Shown here in pieces: positions 52,000 through 58,957 of a stretch of 64,000 nucleotides of DNA. The DNA lies in NCBI RefSeq assembly GCF_000151105.2, contig NC_014804.1, positions 248,001 to 312,000 of the forward strand. The letters run 5' to 3'. The position numbers and the translations under genes were made by a program. Position 1 is the first letter of the stretch. Each line of letters starts with the position of its first letter. The notes under the pieces were generated by a model, which was given only the letters and a program-made list of their open reading frames with translations, did no database searches and was not told the DNA's origin. The DNA comes from Thermococcus barophilus MP. Lineage in GTDB: Archaea; Methanobacteriota_B; Thermococci; Thermococcales; Thermococcaceae.

Positions 52000-52347
52000 A
52001 TGCGGCTGTTTGGCTTTTTAAAGCGAAAGGATACAAGAGATGTGAAGAGAAAGGAGCTACCCGAGGATGTTAAGCGCGTTGTTGAAATACTAAAGAGAGT
52101 CAGGGACCCGGAAACGGATCTAAATATAGTTGATGAGGGTCTTGTTTATGGAGTTACGATTGAAGGCAAAAAAGCCCAGATTTTTCTCTTCATGGCTCGA
52201 TCAACTCCAGAGTGTCATTTCTGTCAGATGATGGCAATAAACGTGCAGAGAAGAATTCTCAGGGATATAATCAATGTGTTAAAACAGGAAGGCTTTAATA
52301 AGGTGGAAGTATACAATGAAATTGGACTGCTGCTTGAGGAGGGGTAA
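52000..52347 (+). CDS. MIP18/DUF59-family Fe-S cluster assembly protein (second copy, with CxxC)
   Basis: A 115-aa protein: 'ILKRVRDPETDLNIVDEGLVYGVTIEGKKAQIFLFM' is the DUF59 core (D-P-E-T, D-x-G-L-V), followed by 'PECHFCQMM', a CxxC that the first copy lacks. The first 25 residues are basic. It may hold or deliver an Fe-S cluster. Middle gene of DUF59-DUF59-ferritin-like. Confidence 0.87.
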   Translation: MRLFGFLKRKDTRDVKRKELPEDVKRVVEILKRVRDPETDLNIVDEGLVYGVTIEGKKAQIFLFMARSTPECHFCQMMAINVQRRILRDIINVLKQEGFNKVEVYNEIGLLLEEG

Positions 52348-52350
52348 TTT

Positions 52351-52875
52351 ATGAGTTTGCAGGAGTTTGAAGAAAGATATCCTTTTGAAAAAATTAAGAA
52401 CTTTTCTCTTAAGGAGCTGCTGGAGATGGCTATAACTTCTGAAATTGGAGCAAGAGAGTTCTATGAAAGTCTTGCCAGCAATATTGAAATTAAACCCTTA
52501 AAGGAGAAAATAAGCTGGCTTGCGGAAGAAGAAAGAAAGCATGAAGAGCTTCTTAGAAGGATACATTCCGAAATGTTTTCTGGAGAGGAGATTAAAACTC
52601 CAAAAGAACACATAGGACCTGAGCTGAAGCCAGTTGCAAAGAAACTCCAAGATGTGAAGGATATAATAGATCTCATCAGGTGGGCTATGAAAGCTGAGGA
52701 AATGGCGGCTCAATTCTATGAGGAGCTTGAAAAGCTTGTTGAGGGTGAAGAGAAGAAAAAACTGATGAGATATTTAAGTGACATGGAGAAGAGCCATTAC
52801 TATGCACTAAGAGCTGAATACGAGCTCCTCTTAGACTGGTCCATGTACAGCCAGATGATGCATATTGGTCCATGA
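52351..52875 (+). CDS. ferritin-like (erythrin type) diiron protein
   Basis: A 174-aa protein with two diiron repeats: 'SEIGAREFYESLASN' / 'LAEEERKHEELLRR' and 'KAEEMAAQFYEELEK' / 'SDMEKSHYYALRAEYEL'. GAGGAGGGG precedes the ATG. It follows two DUF59 genes within 3 nt, so it probably works with them in protecting or repairing iron centres. Confidence 0.85.
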   Translation: MSLQEFEERYPFEKIKNFSLKELLEMAITSEIGAREFYESLASNIEIKPLKEKISWLAEEERKHEELLRRIHSEMFSGEEIKTPKEHIGPELKPVAKKLQDVKDIIDLIRWAMKAEEMAAQFYEELEKLVEGEEKKKLMRYLSDMEKSHYYALRAEYELLLDWSMYSQMMHIGP

Positions 52876-52922
52876 TAAAAAGAATTAAAAGCAGAAAACA
52901 GCAAGAAAAAGGAATGAAGAGG

Positions 52923-53225
52923 TCACAGTTCGACCTTTATGCCGGTCTCTTCCTCAACTTCCTCGAAGCCTTCTTTCATGTACTTCACGAGCTCCTCATC
53001 AACTTCAAGGAGCGCCGCCAGGAACTCCCCAACGTGCTCCTTCTCCTCGTTGGCAACGTCGTAGAAGATGTGCTTTATCCTCTCGTCCTCTATGAGCTCC
53101 GCCAGCTGTTCGTAGAAGCTTATCGCATCTAACTCAGCCTCGATGGCCCAGCGCAAAGCTTGGGCTATTTCCCTCTTTGAGAGGGGCTTCTCTCTTCCCA
53201 GGAGATAGGGCTTTTCAGCGAGCAT
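52923..53225 (-). CDS. stand-alone EncFtn-like (encapsulated ferritin type) protein
   Basis: A 100-aa two-helix ferritin: metal-binding 'AIEAELDAISFYEQLAEL' and 'NEEKEHVGEFLAALL' (ExxH), then 'EGFEEVEEETG'. This is the pattern of EncFtn and of the N-terminal domain that in P. furiosus is fused to the encapsulin shell. Here the gene stops right after that domain and no shell gene follows. GGTGAT precedes ATG 53225. G+C is clearly higher than in the left neighbour. As EncFtn proteins need a ring of dimers, it may work alone or join a shell encoded elsewhere. Confidence 0.82.
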   Translation of the reverse strand: MLAEKPYLLGREKPLSKREIAQALRWAIEAELDAISFYEQLAELIEDERIKHIFYDVANEEKEHVGEFLAALLEVDEELVKYMKEGFEEVEEETGIKVEL

Positions 53226-53267
53226 GGTATCACCACAAGATAATACGTCCGGAGGTTAATAACCCTT

Positions 53268-53819
53268 TCACCTCAGGAACTTCGAGACGAAGGGGCTCTC
53301 CCCGGGTTTTGTTCTCCTGAAGTGGCCGCTCGGCTTGCCGGTGAGGAGTTCCTCAAACCATGCCTCGTGCTCGATCTCCTCATGGAGTATTGCCAGAGCC
53401 AGGTCGTACGTCCTCGGGTCTTTCCCAAAGGTGTACTTGCATATCTCGGTGTACACTCCAACGGCACAGCGCTCTGCCTCAAGGAGGACCTTAAGGATGT
53501 TCTCAACGGTCGGCTCCTCGGGGAGGTAAGCGTCGCGGCACCAGGCCATCTTGGAGAAGTCAACGATGTCCCTCGGGAGCTCACCGCCAAGCTCGTATAT
53601 CCTCGGGACTAAAGCTTCAAAGTGGTTCCTGTCCTCAAGGCGTGCATCTTCGATTATCTCCTTTATCGTCTCGCCTTCCATGCCAGCAGCATGGTTCCTC
53701 AAGACGGTATAGTAGTAATAGGTCGTAAACTCCGCGGCTGCAGCCTTCAGCAGCATATCCAAAAGTTTTTCCACGTCTATTCCAGCTTTTTCAACAAGTC
53801 TTCGGTTGTGTTCAGACAC
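53268..53819 (-). CDS. Dps-like thioferritin (DPSL)
   Basis: A 183-aa Dps-like protein that forms a 12-mer cage and uses H2O2 to oxidise iron. Diiron ligands are seen around E30, E62/H66 ('EDRNHFEAL') and '[14 protein letters not shown]'. Cysteines at 94 and 118 fit the conserved thiol pair of DPSL/thioferritins. The sequence is very close to P. furiosus DPSL as I remember it. G+C is high (38/60 in 53281-53340). GGTGA precedes ATG 53819. It is probably co-transcribed with the EncFtn-like gene 42 nt downstream and divergent from the Fur-family regulator. Confidence 0.94.
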   Translation of the reverse strand: MSEHNRRLVEKAGIDVEKLLDMLLKAAAAEFTTYYYYTVLRNHAAGMEGETIKEIIEDARLEDRNHFEALVPRIYELGGELPRDIVDFSKMAWCRDAYLPEEPTVENILKVLLEAERCAVGVYTEICKYTFGKDPRTYDLALAILHEEIEHEAWFEELLTGKPSGHFRRTKPGESPFVSKFLR

Positions 53820-53879
53820 ATGTTTTCACCGAAAACTGTTGGAATTTCTACTTAATAAATCTTTCTATCTCGAAATTGA

Positions 53880-53891
53880 TTCTAATTAGAA
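53880..53891. promoter_or_regulatory. TTCTAATTAGAA palindrome in the fur/DPSL divergent promoter
   Basis: A perfect 12-bp palindrome lies between the DPSL gene (start 53819) and the Fur-family gene (start 53924). It directly touches a TATA element on the plus strand (ACTTATAAAC, about 53894-53903), whose distance to ATG 53924 suggests a leaderless message. An operator for the neighbouring Fur/PerR-like protein is the simplest reading. Confidence 0.55.
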
Positions 53892-53923
53892 AAACTTATA
53901 AACTTCACAGCATAATCTGAACC

Positions 53924-54301
53924 ATGTGGAAGAAAAATGCCCTTAAAAGGCTCAAAGAAAAAGGTTACAAGCTCACACCTCAGAGGCTCAAATTGGTGGA
54001 GATACTCGATAGGATCGGGAGCGAACACCCGTCTCTTAAAGAGGTTCTCGATGAAATCAGGGAGGAATTTCCGACCGTGAGCTTCTCAACTCTGTACTCC
54101 AACGTCCTTACTTTGAAAGAGCTCGGCCTGCTCGAACTCTTTTCTCTGGATGGAGAGACGAGGGTTGAGCTCAACACTGAACCCCATATCAACCTGATAA
54201 GTGGTGGTAAAGTCATTGACTTCAACGACCCCGAGATAATTGAAAGAATAAGGGAGAAAACGGGCAGAAAAGTTAAGCTCGTCAACGTTATCCTTGATTA
54301 A
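53924..54301 (+). CDS. Fur/PerR-family metalloregulator, short form
   Basis: A 125-aa protein: winged helix 'GYKLTPQRLKLVEILD...HPSLKEVLDEI...FPTVSFSTLYSNVLTLKELGLLELF' followed by a short dimer domain ('RVELNTEPHINLI'). The CxxC structural zinc sites and most His ligands of typical Fur are missing, so metal or peroxide sensing must differ. Divergent from DPSL, which it probably controls. It overlaps the convergent ferritin-like gene by 4 nt. P. furiosus has a similar gene next to its DPSL, as I recall. Confidence 0.85.
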   Translation: MWKKNALKRLKEKGYKLTPQRLKLVEILDRIGSEHPSLKEVLDEIREEFPTVSFSTLYSNVLTLKELGLLELFSLDGETRVELNTEPHINLISGGKVIDFNDPEIIERIREKTGRKVKLVNVILD

Positions 54302-54780
54302 TCCACCTCAAGGCTGAAGTCCTGGTAGTCCATCCAGATCCCGGTCTTCATCACCGAGTCGTATTGAGCTTTGAGCAGTTCATAGTGTGCCTCTTCTATT
54401 TTTGCCAATCTGCGGAAAAGTTCTCTTACCTTCTTATCCTCAGCTTCTTCAGCTGCTTTTTCATAAAATTCCCAAGTTGCCTTCTCCTGTTGCATTCCAA
54501 GCTCAACTGCTTTAATCTCACTCAATGTTCCTTCATACTTTGGAGTCAGCTCTTCTACAATTTCCCTTATGGCAGCTGGTATTTCTCCTGTTTCTGCAAC
54601 CTTCCGGATCAGATTCTCCTCAAATATGTCCCAATGCTCTGCCTCTTCCCTTGCCAGAAAAAGGAACATGTTCTTAGCTTTTTCATTTTTTGCTTTTGTT
54701 GCCATTTGGATGTAAAATCTGAGCTCTGCCTTTTCAATTTCCAGTGCAGATGCCAGTGCCTGCAACTCATTAATTTTCAT
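54298..54780 (-). CDS. ferritin-like (erythrin type) diiron protein
   Basis: A 160-aa protein: 'EIEKAELRFYIQMATKA' / 'AREEAEHWDIFEENL' and 'QQEKATWEFYEKAAEEA' / 'AKIEEAHYELLKAQYDS' give both diiron half-sites. GGTGGTGTT precedes ATG 54780. It is convergent with the Fur-family gene. A rubrerythrin-like peroxidase without rubredoxin domain; substrate not proven. Confidence 0.85.
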   Translation of the reverse strand: MKINELQALASALEIEKAELRFYIQMATKAKNEKAKNMFLFLAREEAEHWDIFEENLIRKVAETGEIPAAIREIVEELTPKYEGTLSEIKAVELGMQQEKATWEFYEKAAEEAEDKKVRELFRRLAKIEEAHYELLKAQYDSVMKTGIWMDYQDFSLEVD

Positions 54781-54834
54781 AACACCACCAAAATTTATTA
54801 GGGTCTTGGGCTATTAATTGTTTTGGTGAAGAAA

Positions 54835-55365
54835 ATGGAGATTGTAAAGGTTCAAAATCCTGTGGAACTTAAGGACAAGCTTTTGGAGTTCGTCTTTAGG
54901 GTTTATAGGGGAACAAATGGTGCCTATCCGGCACTTGAGTGGGTGGAAAAAAAGCCGAGTCAAGATGATTTTAAAGGTTTTAAGAAGGTTTATGAACCTT
55001 TTCTTGAATTCAGGCTTGAAAAAGAGTTTGATGAGCTTTACATTCTCAAGGAAGGGGAAAAGATAGTCGGCACAGTTGCACTTGTATACAATCTTAAAGG
55101 CAAAGATGTGTGGTGGGTACCTGAGGATATAAAAAGCGAAGAAACAGGCTTGATAGAGTTCTTCATGGTCGATCCGGAATATAGGGGCAAGGGATACGGA
55201 TCAAAGCTTTTAGAGTTCGCTGTTGAGAGGCTGAAGGAGCTTGGAAAAGATGTTTATATAATTACATTCCCGCACTTGGAAGCATATTCTTACTATCTCA
55301 GGAAGGGCTTTGTTAAGGTTATGGACTACAAGGAGTTCGTGGTTTTAAAATTGCCCACCTCCTGA
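54835..55365 (+). CDS. GNAT family N-acetyltransferase
   Basis: A 176-aa protein: 'LIEFFMVDPEYRGKGYGSKLLEFAVERLKELG' contains the acetyl-CoA-binding R/Q-x-x-G-x-G motif. Substrate unknown. ATG 54835 has GGTGA upstream. The 190-bp gap that follows (55366-55555) has only the KaiC-gene promoter. Confidence 0.88.
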   Translation: MEIVKVQNPVELKDKLLEFVFRVYRGTNGAYPALEWVEKKPSQDDFKGFKKVYEPFLEFRLEKEFDELYILKEGEKIVGTVALVYNLKGKDVWWVPEDIKSEETGLIEFFMVDPEYRGKGYGSKLLEFAVERLKELGKDVYIITFPHLEAYSYYLRKGFVKVMDYKEFVVLKLPTS

Positions 55366-55507
55366 AGTTTAAGAACTGTTTTGTTGTTTTCACTTTTATG
55401 GCATGTTGTGGACTATATATCCAGCAAAAATGCCTTATTTCTCCCGTAATTCCTTTGAAAGTATCCCCAACTGTAAAGAATAATTTTTCATTCTATGCCG
55501 CATAAAG

Positions 55508-55517
55508 TTTATATAAG
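55508..55517 (+). promoter_or_regulatory. TATA box of the KaiC-like operon
   Basis: TTTATATAAG lies 39-48 bp before ATG 55556, with a ribosome binding site AGGAGGGA between them. No other promoter-like sequence is seen before lysO, which supports one transcript for the four genes. Confidence 0.5.
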
Positions 55518-55555
55518 TCAAAAAGGAAAAACGGATGTAGATAGGAGGGAATAAC

Positions 55556-56251
55556 ATGACTCGCATCTCTACTGGAGTGAAAGGTCTTGATAAAATGCTT
55601 AATGGTGGGCTTATACCTGGAAGGGCTTATCTTGTTAAAGGCGGTCCCGGGAGTGGAAAGACAACTCTCTGTATTCACTTCCTCATGGAGGGAGTTAAGA
55701 GGGGAGAGAAAGTACTTTATATAACCCTTGAAGAGCCGATTGACATTTTGAAAGAGGATATGAGAGAGATGGGCTTTGATGTTGACAATCCCCTCTTTGT
55801 AGGCATCGATGCCACCCCTGTGAAGGAGAAGAGGAGCTTCTTCGAGGGAATGCACTATGAGGAATTTGCAAAAGGCTTTAATGAGCTTATAAGAGCCATA
55901 AAAGAGAGGCTTGAAGGGGAGGAATTCACGAGGGTTGTTATTGATCCCATCACGATGATTAAGCTGACGATGAAGGATGAGCTTGAGTATAGAAGGACTT
56001 TTCTTGGGTTTTTAAAGGAGATTGCCAAGTACAACGTAACCCTGCTGATAACCTCTGAGATCTATGAAATGGGGATTGAGGACTATCTTGTCAGTGGTGT
56101 CATAGAGCTGAGAACATTTGAAGTCGGAGGAAAAACTGTCAGGGGCATTAAGGTGGTTAAGTTCAGGGGAAGCGACTTTGATGAAACCATAAGACCCTAC
56201 AAGATAACCGGCAACGGGATTGAGGTGTACAGCGAAGAGACGATCATGTGA
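55556..56251 (+). CDS. KaiC-like RecA-superfamily ATPase
   Basis: A 231-aa single-domain KaiC/RadA-like protein: 'STGVKGLDKMLNGGLIPGRAYLVKGGPGSGKTTL' with Walker A at residues 29-37, 'VLYITLEEP' (catalytic Glu pair) and Walker B 'RVVIDPITM'. The C-terminus has 'VRGIKVVKFRGSDFDE', typical of archaeal KaiC. Such proteins are proposed as signalling hubs in archaea. It heads an operon with a degenerate KaiC-like protein and two membrane proteins. Confidence 0.9.
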   Translation: MTRISTGVKGLDKMLNGGLIPGRAYLVKGGPGSGKTTLCIHFLMEGVKRGEKVLYITLEEPIDILKEDMREMGFDVDNPLFVGIDATPVKEKRSFFEGMHYEEFAKGFNELIRAIKERLEGEEFTRVVIDPITMIKLTMKDELEYRRTFLGFLKEIAKYNVTLLITSEIYEMGIEDYLVSGVIELRTFEVGGKTVRGIKVVKFRGSDFDETIRPYKITGNGIEVYSEETIM

Positions 56252-56262
56252 GAGTGGTTTGA

Positions 56263-56865
56263 ATGAAGTTTGGCATCCCCAAGCTTGATGAACTACTTGG
56301 GGAAATTCCTGAGGGAAGTGTTGTGCTTATCGAGACACTCGGAAATCTTGGGGAGGAGATAGTGGTAGAAGCGCTCAAAGAAAACAGTGACAAAAGCATT
56401 GCATTTGTAACAAAGAGGCTTAAAGAAGAGTTTGAGAAGATCCCCGAGCTCAAAAATATGAAATACATAGTGTTTGGAGAGGACTTTGCCCCTCAAGAGC
56501 TCTTCAAGATAACCTATAAGCTGAGGCAGATTTTGAGCGGCTACCTCGTTGGACTTTTCTTCCTCCAGCCTTTGCTTGTTTTCCATCCGCAGGAAACGGT
56601 CTATAAGTTCTTTTCTGAGGTGTCATCAATAACCCACGACAACAAGCTTGTGCTCATTGCAATACTTGACAAGAGGCTTGTAGATGAAAGAACCCTTGCA
56701 ATGTTTGAAAATGTGTCAACCCATGTGATTGAAATTGCTGAAGAGCTTGAAAAGTTTAGGGTCATAAGGGGGATACGCGTTAAAAAATCGCCTAAGGGAT
56801 CTTCGGGGTTTTATGAGCTGATAATTAAGGATGGAAAGATCACCATAGGTGAGCCTCTTGGATGA
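56263..56865 (+). CDS. degenerate KaiC-like protein without P-loop
   Basis: A 200-aa protein whose start 'FGIPKLDELLGEIPEGSVVLIETLGNLGEEI' aligns by eye to the KaiC start, but the Walker A position reads E-T-L-G-N-L-G-E-E (about residues 24-32) with no GxGKT. The middle has 'DNKLVLIAILDKRLVDERTL' where Walker B would lie, and the end 'RVIRGIRVKKSPKGSSGFYELII' matches the KaiC C-terminal strand. It is probably a non-catalytic partner of the ATPase 11 nt upstream. It overlaps the next gene by 17 nt. Confidence 0.78.
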   Translation: MKFGIPKLDELLGEIPEGSVVLIETLGNLGEEIVVEALKENSDKSIAFVTKRLKEEFEKIPELKNMKYIVFGEDFAPQELFKITYKLRQILSGYLVGLFFLQPLLVFHPQETVYKFFSEVSSITHDNKLVLIAILDKRLVDERTLAMFENVSTHVIEIAEELEKFRVIRGIRVKKSPKGSSGFYELIIKDGKITIGEPLG

Positions 56866-57475
56866 GTATCTCCTAATTAGGGGTTTGGTAAGCCTAATAT
56901 TGATACTCAGCGTTTTCTACACTGGAATGGTATTCAAGATGCTTGGGCAGTATATGGAAAAAGGTAAACGGGTTGTTTTTGTCCAGATGATCGGTTCCCT
57001 TCTTGTTGTTTTGGCATCCGTTGTTATGGGTCTTGCTGGAAATTCTCTAAAAAGCGTGTTTGCTATTTTTGCAGGTATTATAGGAGCATTTTTGATAATT
57101 CATCCGCTGTTTAGGTACAGGCTTATAAAGTTCTCTAAGATAAACGTGACACAGGTTGTGCTGGTGCTTCTTTCAAGTGCCTTCGGACACTTTATGGGAC
57201 TTCACGGCATAGCAGTTCTCAAGACGACTGGCATTCTCTCTCTCCTTTTGCTGGTTCAGTCTTTGAGGTCAATAAAACTTGCTGATCCATTGTTGAAAAT
57301 CCTGCTTGATGTATCTCTGTGGCTTCTTGTTGTATATGCATGGCTGTACCATCTGGCTATTAGATACATTGGTTCATGCAACTACTACCTGATATATCTC
57401 ATATACTTCACAGCACTCCTCCTGTGGTTCTTCTCGGCGGTTATTACCTATGAACATCTCAGGAGGTGGCTGTAG
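56849..57475 (+). CDS. membrane protein with about seven transmembrane helices (KaiC operon)
   Basis: A 208-aa hydrophobic protein; by eye the segments starting 'LVSLILILSVFYTGM', 'VFVQMIGSLLVVLASVV', 'VFAIFAGIIGAFLII', 'VTQVVLVLLSSAFG', 'TGILSLLLLVQSL', 'LLDVSLWLLVVYAWLY' and 'YLIYFTALLLWFFSA' are helices. It ends with basic residues. Starts possible at GTG 56849 or TTG 56858 (the latter well placed behind AGGTGAG). No family recognised. It could be the sensor or anchor for the KaiC-like proteins. Confidence 0.75.
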   Translation: MSLLDEYLLIRGLVSLILILSVFYTGMVFKMLGQYMEKGKRVVFVQMIGSLLVVLASVVMGLAGNSLKSVFAIFAGIIGAFLIIHPLFRYRLIKFSKINVTQVVLVLLSSAFGHFMGLHGIAVLKTTGILSLLLLVQSLRSIKLADPLLKILLDVSLWLLVVYAWLYHLAIRYIGSCNYYLIYLIYFTALLLWFFSAVITYEHLRRWL

Positions 57476-58029
57476 TGATCTGCCCCATAATAAGGGAGGT
57501 TGTTGAGATAGTGATTGGATTCTCCGTTATTTCCCTATATTTCTCCAAAAGGTTCCCTTTAATGTACAAATCTCACCTCGCGCTCGCTATAGGGGCGTTC
57601 TTCCTATCAGAGCCTATTCTGGATTATCTTTTTGGCATGGACTCAACGATTCTTGAGTTTATCGGTGCATTGCTCCTCCTCTGGGTTGTGGAGAGGTTCA
57701 TCGCAGTAAATAAAAACTCACGGATTAGTTTTTACACCCTGATAATTGGAGGCTTTGCTGGTGTGCTCGGGTTTGCGCTGAATAAAAATCTGGCTTATTT
57801 CCATATCGGCACGCTAACGGCTTTTGCCTTTATCTCCCTGAGGATGGGAAAAGCGGTTGAAGTTGTCAGATGGGAGCACAGGGATGTATTCCTAATCTCA
57901 TCCATTTTCCTCTTTGCTGGGGCGATAGCATTTGCTTCAGCTCTTTTTATGTTGAGCCTTTTCCTATACTACGGGGGCATCTTCATATTCATGCTTGCTG
58001 TGATGGAGATAATGCATGGGATAATGTAA
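57475..58029 (+). CDS. second multi-pass membrane protein of the KaiC operon
   Basis: A 184-aa protein with six to seven helices ('VVEIVIGFSVISLYF', 'LALAIGAFFLSEPI', 'IGALLLLWVVERF', 'LIIGGFAGVLGFA', 'IGTLTAFAFISLR', then a long hydrophobic end). GTG 57475 uses the AGGAGGTGG at the end of the previous gene and shares one base with its stop, so translation is coupled. No family recognised. Size and layout similar to the preceding protein suggest a pair. Confidence 0.75.
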   Translation: MICPIIREVVEIVIGFSVISLYFSKRFPLMYKSHLALAIGAFFLSEPILDYLFGMDSTILEFIGALLLLWVVERFIAVNKNSRISFYTLIIGGFAGVLGFALNKNLAYFHIGTLTAFAFISLRMGKAVEVVRWEHRDVFLISSIFLFAGAIAFASALFMLSLFLYYGGIFIFMLAVMEIMHGIM

Positions 58030-58045
58030 TTTGAAACGTTAAGTT
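58029..58045 (+). promoter_or_regulatory. SurR-like sequence upstream of lysO
   Basis: ATT-TGA-AAC-GTTAA-GTT differs in one base from the GTT-N3-AAC-N5-GTT extended site described for the Pyrococcus redox regulator SurR. It starts at the stop of the second membrane protein and is 28 bp before ATG 58074. A possible internal promoter region. Confidence 0.35.
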
Positions 58046-58073
58046 TATTATCTCAAAGGCGCAATGAGAGCTC

Positions 58074-58319
58074 ATGAACATATTCATCCCTTTAATAGCT
58101 GGTATCGTGTTTGGGTACATATTCAGGGAGAGAATTAAAATAAACCTTGACAAGCCTATGAGCATAGCCTTACTGCTGCTGATTTTCTTTATGGGGGTTG
58201 AGGCTGGGAGAGTCAAAATAAATGCCGCTGAGCTGTTTGCAACATCAGTGACATTTGCCGTGCTGACGATCTTGGGAAGCTTGCTGTTTGCAGTGCTCTT
58301 AGGGGGCAGGCTGAGATGA
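58074..58319 (+). CDS. LysO-like transporter, N-terminal part encoded separately
   Basis: An 81-aa protein with about three membrane helices, 'IPLIAGIVFGYIFRE', 'MSIALLLLIFFMGVEAG' and 'FAVLTILGSLLFAVLLGG'. It corresponds to the first part of the LysO (YbjE, DUF340) lysine exporter, which is one protein of about 300 aa in E. coli. It overlaps the gene for the second part by 4 nt. Splitting of LysO into two genes is known in archaea and bacteria, so this is probably not a broken gene. Confidence 0.82.
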   Translation: MNIFIPLIAGIVFGYIFRERIKINLDKPMSIALLLLIFFMGVEAGRVKINAAELFATSVTFAVLTILGSLLFAVLLGGRLR

Positions 58320-58897
58320 GCTTTCTGTACTTGGTTCTCGTTGCACTGTCTGCCGGCATTTTGGTTGGTAAGTACACGGGCTTTCAGTTCGGCAACTCCT
58401 ATGAGATCATGCTGTACGCTTTGATCTTCATCATAGGGGTCGATCTTGGGAAGAGCAGAGGGCTTAAGGAGATCAGAGAGCTTGGAAAGATTGCATTGAT
58501 CCTGCCCCTTGCCACTGTAGTCGGCTCTCTGCTGGGAGGACTTCTGGCATCGTTTCTGCTCAATGTCCCTGTGAAATGGGCATTAGCGATTTCAGCGGGC
58601 TTTGGGTGGTATTCGTTGACTGGTCCTCTGCTGGCACAATATTCCCCTGTCTATGGTGTAGTTGGCTTCCTGGCAAACCTTACGAGAGAGATTTTGACCA
58701 TCCTCTTCTACCCAGTCGCCATTAGGAAGATCCCAAAGGAGCTTGCGGTTTCAATGGGGGGTGCAACAACCATGGACTCTACACTGCCAGTTATAGTTAA
58801 ATTCGGGGGGAGTGAAATTACGGTGATAGCTTTTGTCCACGGCTTCATCCTGACAGCGATAGCTCCATTTTTAATTCCCCTTATACTTCAGCTTTGA
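58316..58897 (+). CDS. lysO: LysO-like transporter, C-terminal part
   Basis: A 193-aa membrane protein with LysO hallmarks 'ISAGFGWYSLTGPLLAQY' and 'AVSMGGATTMDSTLPVIVKFGG'. The start ATG overlaps the end of the N-terminal part. Together the two form a probable lysine (or related amino acid) exporter. The final Gln-Leu end is short. The link with the KaiC operon upstream is by position only. Confidence 0.88.
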   Translation: MSFLYLVLVALSAGILVGKYTGFQFGNSYEIMLYALIFIIGVDLGKSRGLKEIRELGKIALILPLATVVGSLLGGLLASFLLNVPVKWALAISAGFGWYSLTGPLLAQYSPVYGVVGFLANLTREILTILFYPVAIRKIPKELAVSMGGATTMDSTLPVIVKFGGSEITVIAFVHGFILTAIAPFLIPLILQL

Positions 58898-58906
58898 ACC
58901 ATTAAA

Positions 58907-58921
58907 TTTATAAGTTCGAAC
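58907..58921 (+). promoter_or_regulatory. promoter of the 59-aa HTH gene: TATA and GTTCGAAC palindrome
   Basis: TTTATAAG (58907-58914) overlaps the 8-bp palindrome GTTCGAAC (58914-58921). An AGTTC half-copy follows at 58926-58930. The arrangement resembles the peroxiredoxin and rubrerythrin promoters. Confidence 0.45.
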
Positions 58922-58957
58922 ATATTAGTTCTATTTGCAAACTATGGGGGGATTGAA

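Noticed and set aside
58074-58897. lysO as a gene broken by a frameshift
   Set aside because: The two parts overlap by ATGA with their own start, both parts keep clean membrane helices, and naturally split LysO is known.
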